17,283 nt of DNA from Verrucomicrobia bacterium UBA673 (GTDB taxonomy: Bacteria > Verrucomicrobiota > Verrucomicrobiia > Limisphaerales > UBA1096): the NCBI GenBank assembly GCA_002299785.1, contig DBNL01000161.1, forward strand, positions 1-17,283. Direction: 5' to 3'. Shown in pieces: positions 14,234 to 17,283 of the stretch. Made by a program: the position numbers and the translations under genes. The notes below the pieces were generated by a model that was given only the letters and a program-made list of their open reading frames with translations, had not been told where the DNA came from and searched no databases. Numbering within the stretch: position 1 is the stretch's first letter; every line of letters starts with the position of its first letter.

Positions 14234-15649
14234 TCAGCTTGGCAGGTGCTTCAGCACGAGAAGCACGTACAGCGTAGCCAGTGCGATATGGAGGATTGCG
14301 AACGGTAGAGCTTTTTTAACGAAGCCCATGAACGAGATACGCAGGTCATGCTTGTGCATGATGGTCACCGCCACGAGCGTCGAGGCGGAGCCGATCGGGG
14401 TCAGATTACCTCCGAGGTTCGCGCCGAAAATGACCGACCACCACATTCCGGGGTCAACGGCGGGATCCATCGATTTAAGGATGTTCGAAAGCACAGCCGC
14501 CAGAGGAATGTTATCGGTCACACTGCTAGCCAAGGCGGATGAAACCAACAGCAGGCCGCCGCCCAATTTGGGACCCATGCTGATAATTGGTTCAATGCCC
14601 TTGCCAATCAACTCCAGCACCATGGCCTGTTCCATCGCGTAGATGGCGACAAACAGGTAGACGAAAAAGAAAAGCAGATCCCAATCGATGCCGCTGTAAA
14701 ACTTGCCCACGCTCGACTTGAATTTGCAAAGCATGATCACGGCAAACATCATCGCCACAAACCCCATCCCCAGTTTGCCGATCGGCCAGCCGTCGAATGA
14801 TGCGGTGGCTATGAAGCAGATGAACAGCACCAACATCGCCGCGCCAAACCAAAAGAAGCCCATGCTCTCGATGCCATCACGCTCGTCGAAGCTTGAAACC
14901 TGGCCAAGCGCAACAGCCCGTTCCTCGTCGGTTCTCAACGGCTCGATGCCGAAAACTTTCGCACCCATCACGATCGTTGCTGCTGTCGCCACGGCGACGT
15001 ACGGCGCAGCCTTGATAAAGAAGGTCACGAACCCGATCCCGGCCGTGGTGCCGACGATGATGTTCGGCACGGAGGAAATCAGAGTGAGCAATCCGCCGAT
15101 GTTCGTCAACAATCCCTCGACCAGCAGAAAGCTCAGCAGCTTGTCCCGTTGGCCAAGCTTGCCCAGCGACACGGCGCTCAGTGACCCGACGATGATCATC
15201 GCCGTGACGTTGTTCAGCACGGCGCTGAACACCACTGTCATCACGCCGTAAAACCAAAGGAGCCGCAGTGGATCACCTCTCGACGCCTTGGTCAGCCGAA
15301 TCGCGATGTAGGTGAACAACCCCGACTTGCTCGTCACATCAACGAATAAACTCGAGCCGAGAATGATCGTGATTACCCCCCACTCGATCCCCGGAATGAA
15401 TACAGGCAGCCTCATCTCGTGGCCGTTCGGCAAATGTACCGCGCCGAATGGCAAGATGCCGGTGAACGCACCCAGCAACAGCGCGATGACCGCCGTCACG
15501 CCAACGATCACCGATTTTTGGGCGTGAATCTTTTCCTCCAGCGCAAGGCACAACACCATCGCCACCAGCAGGCCGGTGAACAGATAGGTGATCCACGGTG
15601 CCACTGCAGGGGCGACGTGACCGGTAGCAGCTAACATCATGAATTCCAT
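14234..15649 (-). CDS. NhaD/ArsB-type ion transporter (probable sodium/proton antiporter)
   Basis: The protein has 471 residues with about 11-13 hydrophobic segments across its whole length, which is normal for the NhaD branch of the ion transporter superfamily (COG1055). Motifs of the two inverted halves are present: LNNVTAMIIVG (145-155) with TNIGG (182-186) and SVPNIIVG (193-200) in the first, and SSVTDNIPLA (375-384) with GANLGGNLTPIGSAS (409-423) in the second. The Asp and Asn residues in these broken helices are those expected to bind the cation. NhaD proteins exchange sodium or lithium for protons across the inner membrane in marine and alkaliphilic bacteria; an arsenite or anion substrate cannot be excluded, and no ars genes are nearby. 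The ATG at 15649 has GAGGA about 7 nt upstream. It follows the universal stress gene by 11 nt, so the two are probably co-transcribed. Confidence 0.88.
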   Translation of the reverse strand: MEFMMLAATGHVAPAVAPWITYLFTGLLVAMVLCLALEEKIHAQKSVIVGVTAVIALLLGAFTGILPFGAVHLPNGHEMRLPVFIPGIEWGVITIILGSSLFVDVTSKSGLFTYIAIRLTKASRGDPLRLLWFYGVMTVVFSAVLNNVTAMIIVGSLSAVSLGKLGQRDKLLSFLLVEGLLTNIGGLLTLISSVPNIIVGTTAGIGFVTFFIKAAPYVAVATAATIVMGAKVFGIEPLRTDEERAVALGQVSSFDERDGIESMGFFWFGAAMLVLFICFIATASFDGWPIGKLGMGFVAMMFAVIMLCKFKSSVGKFYSGIDWDLLFFFVYLFVAIYAMEQAMVLELIGKGIEPIISMGPKLGGGLLLVSSALASSVTDNIPLAAVLSNILKSMDPAVDPGMWWSVIFGANLGGNLTPIGSASTLVAVTIMHKHDLRISFMGFVKKALPFAILHIALATLYVLLVLKHLPS

Positions 15650-15660
15650 CCCGTGTCCTC

Positions 15661-16521
15661 TTACAGTAGCAGCAGCGGCGTCGCACGCAACTCAACCGCG
15701 AGCGGATACGCGATCCCGTGCATCGCCAACTGTTCGTCGTCCTTCGTGTACATGACCAGCAGATCAATTTCGTTCTCCTCAACCAGGCCCCTATAATCGG
15801 CTAGCTGATGACCGAGCTTTACCCGGCTCTCCACCTTGAGGGTTTGGTTTCCCCTGGCCAGGCCGTCGCGGCAAGACTCAATATACTCGATCGGGTCCAC
15901 CATCAGTCGTGCCCGGATCTCCTCGCGTGCTATGTCAGTGTCCAGGTCCGGGATTTTTCCGATCGCCGCGATGTACCGCTCAAACACAGTGTCGTCCTCG
16001 ACGTGTGCGAGATACAGCGTCCCGCCGTCCCGCGTGAAATGCGCCGCGTGACTGACCAGACGATGATCTCCAGCCAGGTGATCCGTCACCGCCATGACTC
16101 GGCCGGTGTTCTTGAGCGCGTGCCCCGGCAAATCCTTTCTCCCTGGATGCGGCAGAACCAGCACCGGCGTCGAGGTCGCCTGCGTCAGCACATCCACATG
16201 CTCGCCAAGACTGTGAGGCCACTCCCCGACAGTGCTATGCAGATGACGATAAGTCACCACAAGATCCGGCTTAGCCTGCTCCACCGCATTTAATACCTCC
16301 CGAACCGAGAATGGTACATGACCACCGAATAACTCCCAACCCGGCTTGTCCCTTTCCTCCAACACAGAAAGAAAGCCCTTGGCCAGATAAAGAAAATCGT
16401 CCTGTAATGCCTCAGCCAAGTCGTGCACTAGCAACACCCTACCAATCTCAACCGGCTGGTGCGCGAACACCTCCCGGGCCGCAGCGTTAAAGACACTCTC
16501 AAAACGATCCAGCGTTGACAT
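15661..16521 (-). CDS. Tandem universal stress protein (UspA family)
   Basis: The protein has 286 residues, about twice a single Usp domain. The first half (~1-135) ends in the usual helix-strand VDVLTQATSTPVLVLPHPG; the second half (~138-286) begins VMAVTDHLAGDHRLVSHAAH, contains GTLYLAHVEDD and ends IAYPLAVELRATPLLLL. The motif PDLVVTYRHLHS (85-96), where the strand before the ATP loop is expected, supports the fold. The G-x2-G-x9-G-S/T nucleotide-binding loop is not recognisable in either half, so it may belong to the non-ATP-binding group. No signal peptide is present; it acts in the cytoplasm. It sits 11 nt upstream of the antiporter gene, so regulation of, or co-expression with, ion transport is inferred. 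On the minus strand TTGAGG and TATTCT with 16-nt spacing lie just upstream of the ATG, a weak promoter candidate that would give an almost leaderless mRNA. Confidence 0.85.
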   Translation of the reverse strand: MSTLDRFESVFNAAAREVFAHQPVEIGRVLLVHDLAEALQDDFLYLAKGFLSVLEERDKPGWELFGGHVPFSVREVLNAVEQAKPDLVVTYRHLHSTVGEWPHSLGEHVDVLTQATSTPVLVLPHPGRKDLPGHALKNTGRVMAVTDHLAGDHRLVSHAAHFTRDGGTLYLAHVEDDTVFERYIAAIGKIPDLDTDIAREEIRARLMVDPIEYIESCRDGLARGNQTLKVESRVKLGHQLADYRGLVEENEIDLLVMYTKDDEQLAMHGIAYPLAVELRATPLLLL

Positions 16522-16589
16522 GTGATCAGCAGAATAAAATACGTGATAAAATCCTCAAGCTAGAATACCGCCTCCCTGCTTGGCCAACG

Positions 16590-17283
16590 TCATTCGCCAC
16601 GCCACTGGGCCAGGCGCTTGGCCAGGCGGACCTCGGTTTCAGCCGGCGTGATAAGGTTGGGTAGATCGGCTTTCAACTGCTCAAGCGTAGGGATTTCGCC
16701 CCAGGCGCTAACACCGAAAACCTCCACCATCGGCTGGCCCCCTAGGGCAAGCTCGCGGTTACGCTTGGTATAAAGGTGCTCGAGCGTGACCCTCCATTCA
16801 TCCTTCGACTTGGGCACGTCCATGTCGTGCCGCCCCACCCACGGCAGCCACTCGGTCACTTGCGATTGATGGCACCAGGTCATGTCCACCATCAGGTCGA
16901 ACGTCGCGCTCACATCCACCGCGAGGTCGTACGAGTTCGCCCCAAACATGTATCCATCGTAGGCGGTGAGGATCACCGGCACCTTGCACGGCCTGGGTTC
17001 GGCCTCAACGGAAGGATATTCCGGCGTGAAGGCGTGTGGTACGTTGATCATGTAGGCCACCTTTCGAACCGCCTCTGCCACCGCCACGTGGTCAATGTGC
17101 AATCCCGCGAGGGAGTCCGCCGGCACCGGCGGGGCGAACAGATAATCCGGCTCGAAATCCCTTATGGCCTTCCATAGCGCCGCCAACAAATCACTGTCAA
17201 CCTGCAGGCAGGCCTCGCGAGGCGCCTTGCCGTTGGGCAAAAGTAGCGGCTCGATTTCGCAATGGGCCAGCTTCGCCGATTCC
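16590..17283 (-). CDS. PIG-L / LmbE-family deacetylase, C-terminal part (runs off right edge)
   Basis: The frame stays open from the stop at 16592-16590 to the window edge (231 codons visible); a TTG at 17240 is not the real start, because coding continues upstream as SAKLAHCEIEPLLLPNGK. The motif AGLHIDHVAVAEAV is the second metal-site motif (H-x-D-H) of the PIG-L / N-acetylglucosaminyl deacetylase family, which are zinc enzymes removing acetyl groups from sugar conjugates. The first motif (H-P-D-D-E) should lie beyond the edge. The preceding segment FEPDYLFAPP is the usual strand before it. Downstream residues such as TWCHQSQVTEWLPW resemble the family's C-terminal region, where chain length varies. 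The specific substrate cannot be told. It is co-directional with the stress protein and antiporter genes, 68 nt upstream of them, in a spacer with a TTGGCCAA copy. Confidence 0.8.
   Translation of the reverse strand, partial: ESAKLAHCEIEPLLLPNGKAPREACLQVDSDLLAALWKAIRDFEPDYLFAPPVPADSLAGLHIDHVAVAEAVRKVAYMINVPHAFTPEYPSVEAEPRPCKVPVILTAYDGYMFGANSYDLAVDVSATFDLMVDMTWCHQSQVTEWLPWVGRHDMDVPKSKDEWRVTLEHLYTKRNRELALGGQPMVEVFGVSAWGEIPTLEQLKADLPNLITPAETEVRLAKRLAQWRGE

Noticed and set aside
1..17283. tRNA or rRNA genes, CRISPR arrays, insertion sequences, integrases or phage genes
   Set aside because: I looked along the window and saw no regularly spaced repeats, transposase-like frames or tRNA-like ends. 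A dedicated search with tRNAscan-SE or Infernal would settle small RNAs, which I cannot run.

Overview
The window (GC-rich genes, AT-rich spacers) reads as chromosomal DNA of a free-living, probably aquatic or marine bacterium of the Verrucomicrobiota / Planctomycetota type. This is inferred from a giant secreted CotH/lamin-tail protein, a COG4692-type BNR protein beside an N-acetylneuraminate-lyase-like remnant, a C-terminal tail typical of H-X9-DG prepilin-like proteins, and generally weak Shine-Dalgarno sites. No rRNA, tRNA, CRISPR array, integrase or transposase was seen.

Region 1 (1-5508, all minus strand) is a tightly packed five-gene cluster. In transcription order it encodes a secreted substrate-binding/OmpA fusion, a membrane-anchored von Willebrand A (VWA) protein, a second membrane-anchored substrate-binding/OmpA fusion, a two-helix membrane protein with a long coiled-coil tail, and the start of a PspA/IM30-like protein that runs off the left edge. 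Spacers are 19 nt, a 1-nt overlap, about 43 nt (or about 100 nt if a later start is used) and 6 nt, so this is very likely one operon. I infer an envelope sensing or maintenance module: two periplasmic ligand-binding proteins with peptidoglycan-type domains, a metal-dependent adhesion domain, a membrane adaptor and a PspA-like cytoplasmic membrane-remodelling protein. This is the best candidate in the window for a poorly described system.

Region 2 (5509-7319) holds an AT-rich promoter-type spacer, then a chimeric wreck: the first ~50 codons of an N-acetylneuraminate lyase/DapA-family gene joined out of frame to the last ~45 codons of a prepilin-like gene. It is followed by an intact secreted BNR (sialidase-like) protein.

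Region 3 (7348-8172, minus) has an FdxA-type ferredoxin and a small multi-helix membrane protein. Region 4 (8294-14228, plus) has a 1787-residue secreted modular protein (two galactose-binding-like domains, two SwmB-like Ig repeats, three lamin-tail domains, a CotH kinase-like domain and a calcium-binding type-3 repeat) and a 172-residue four-helix membrane protein. Region 5 (14234-17283, minus) has an NhaD/ArsB-type ion antiporter, a tandem universal stress protein 11 nt upstream of it, and the C-terminal part of a PIG-L/LmbE deacetylase running off the right edge.

Across the whole window the palindrome TTGGCCAA recurs in two coding frames, on both strands and in spacers, far more often than base composition suggests, and is twice extended to a perfect 16-bp palindrome.
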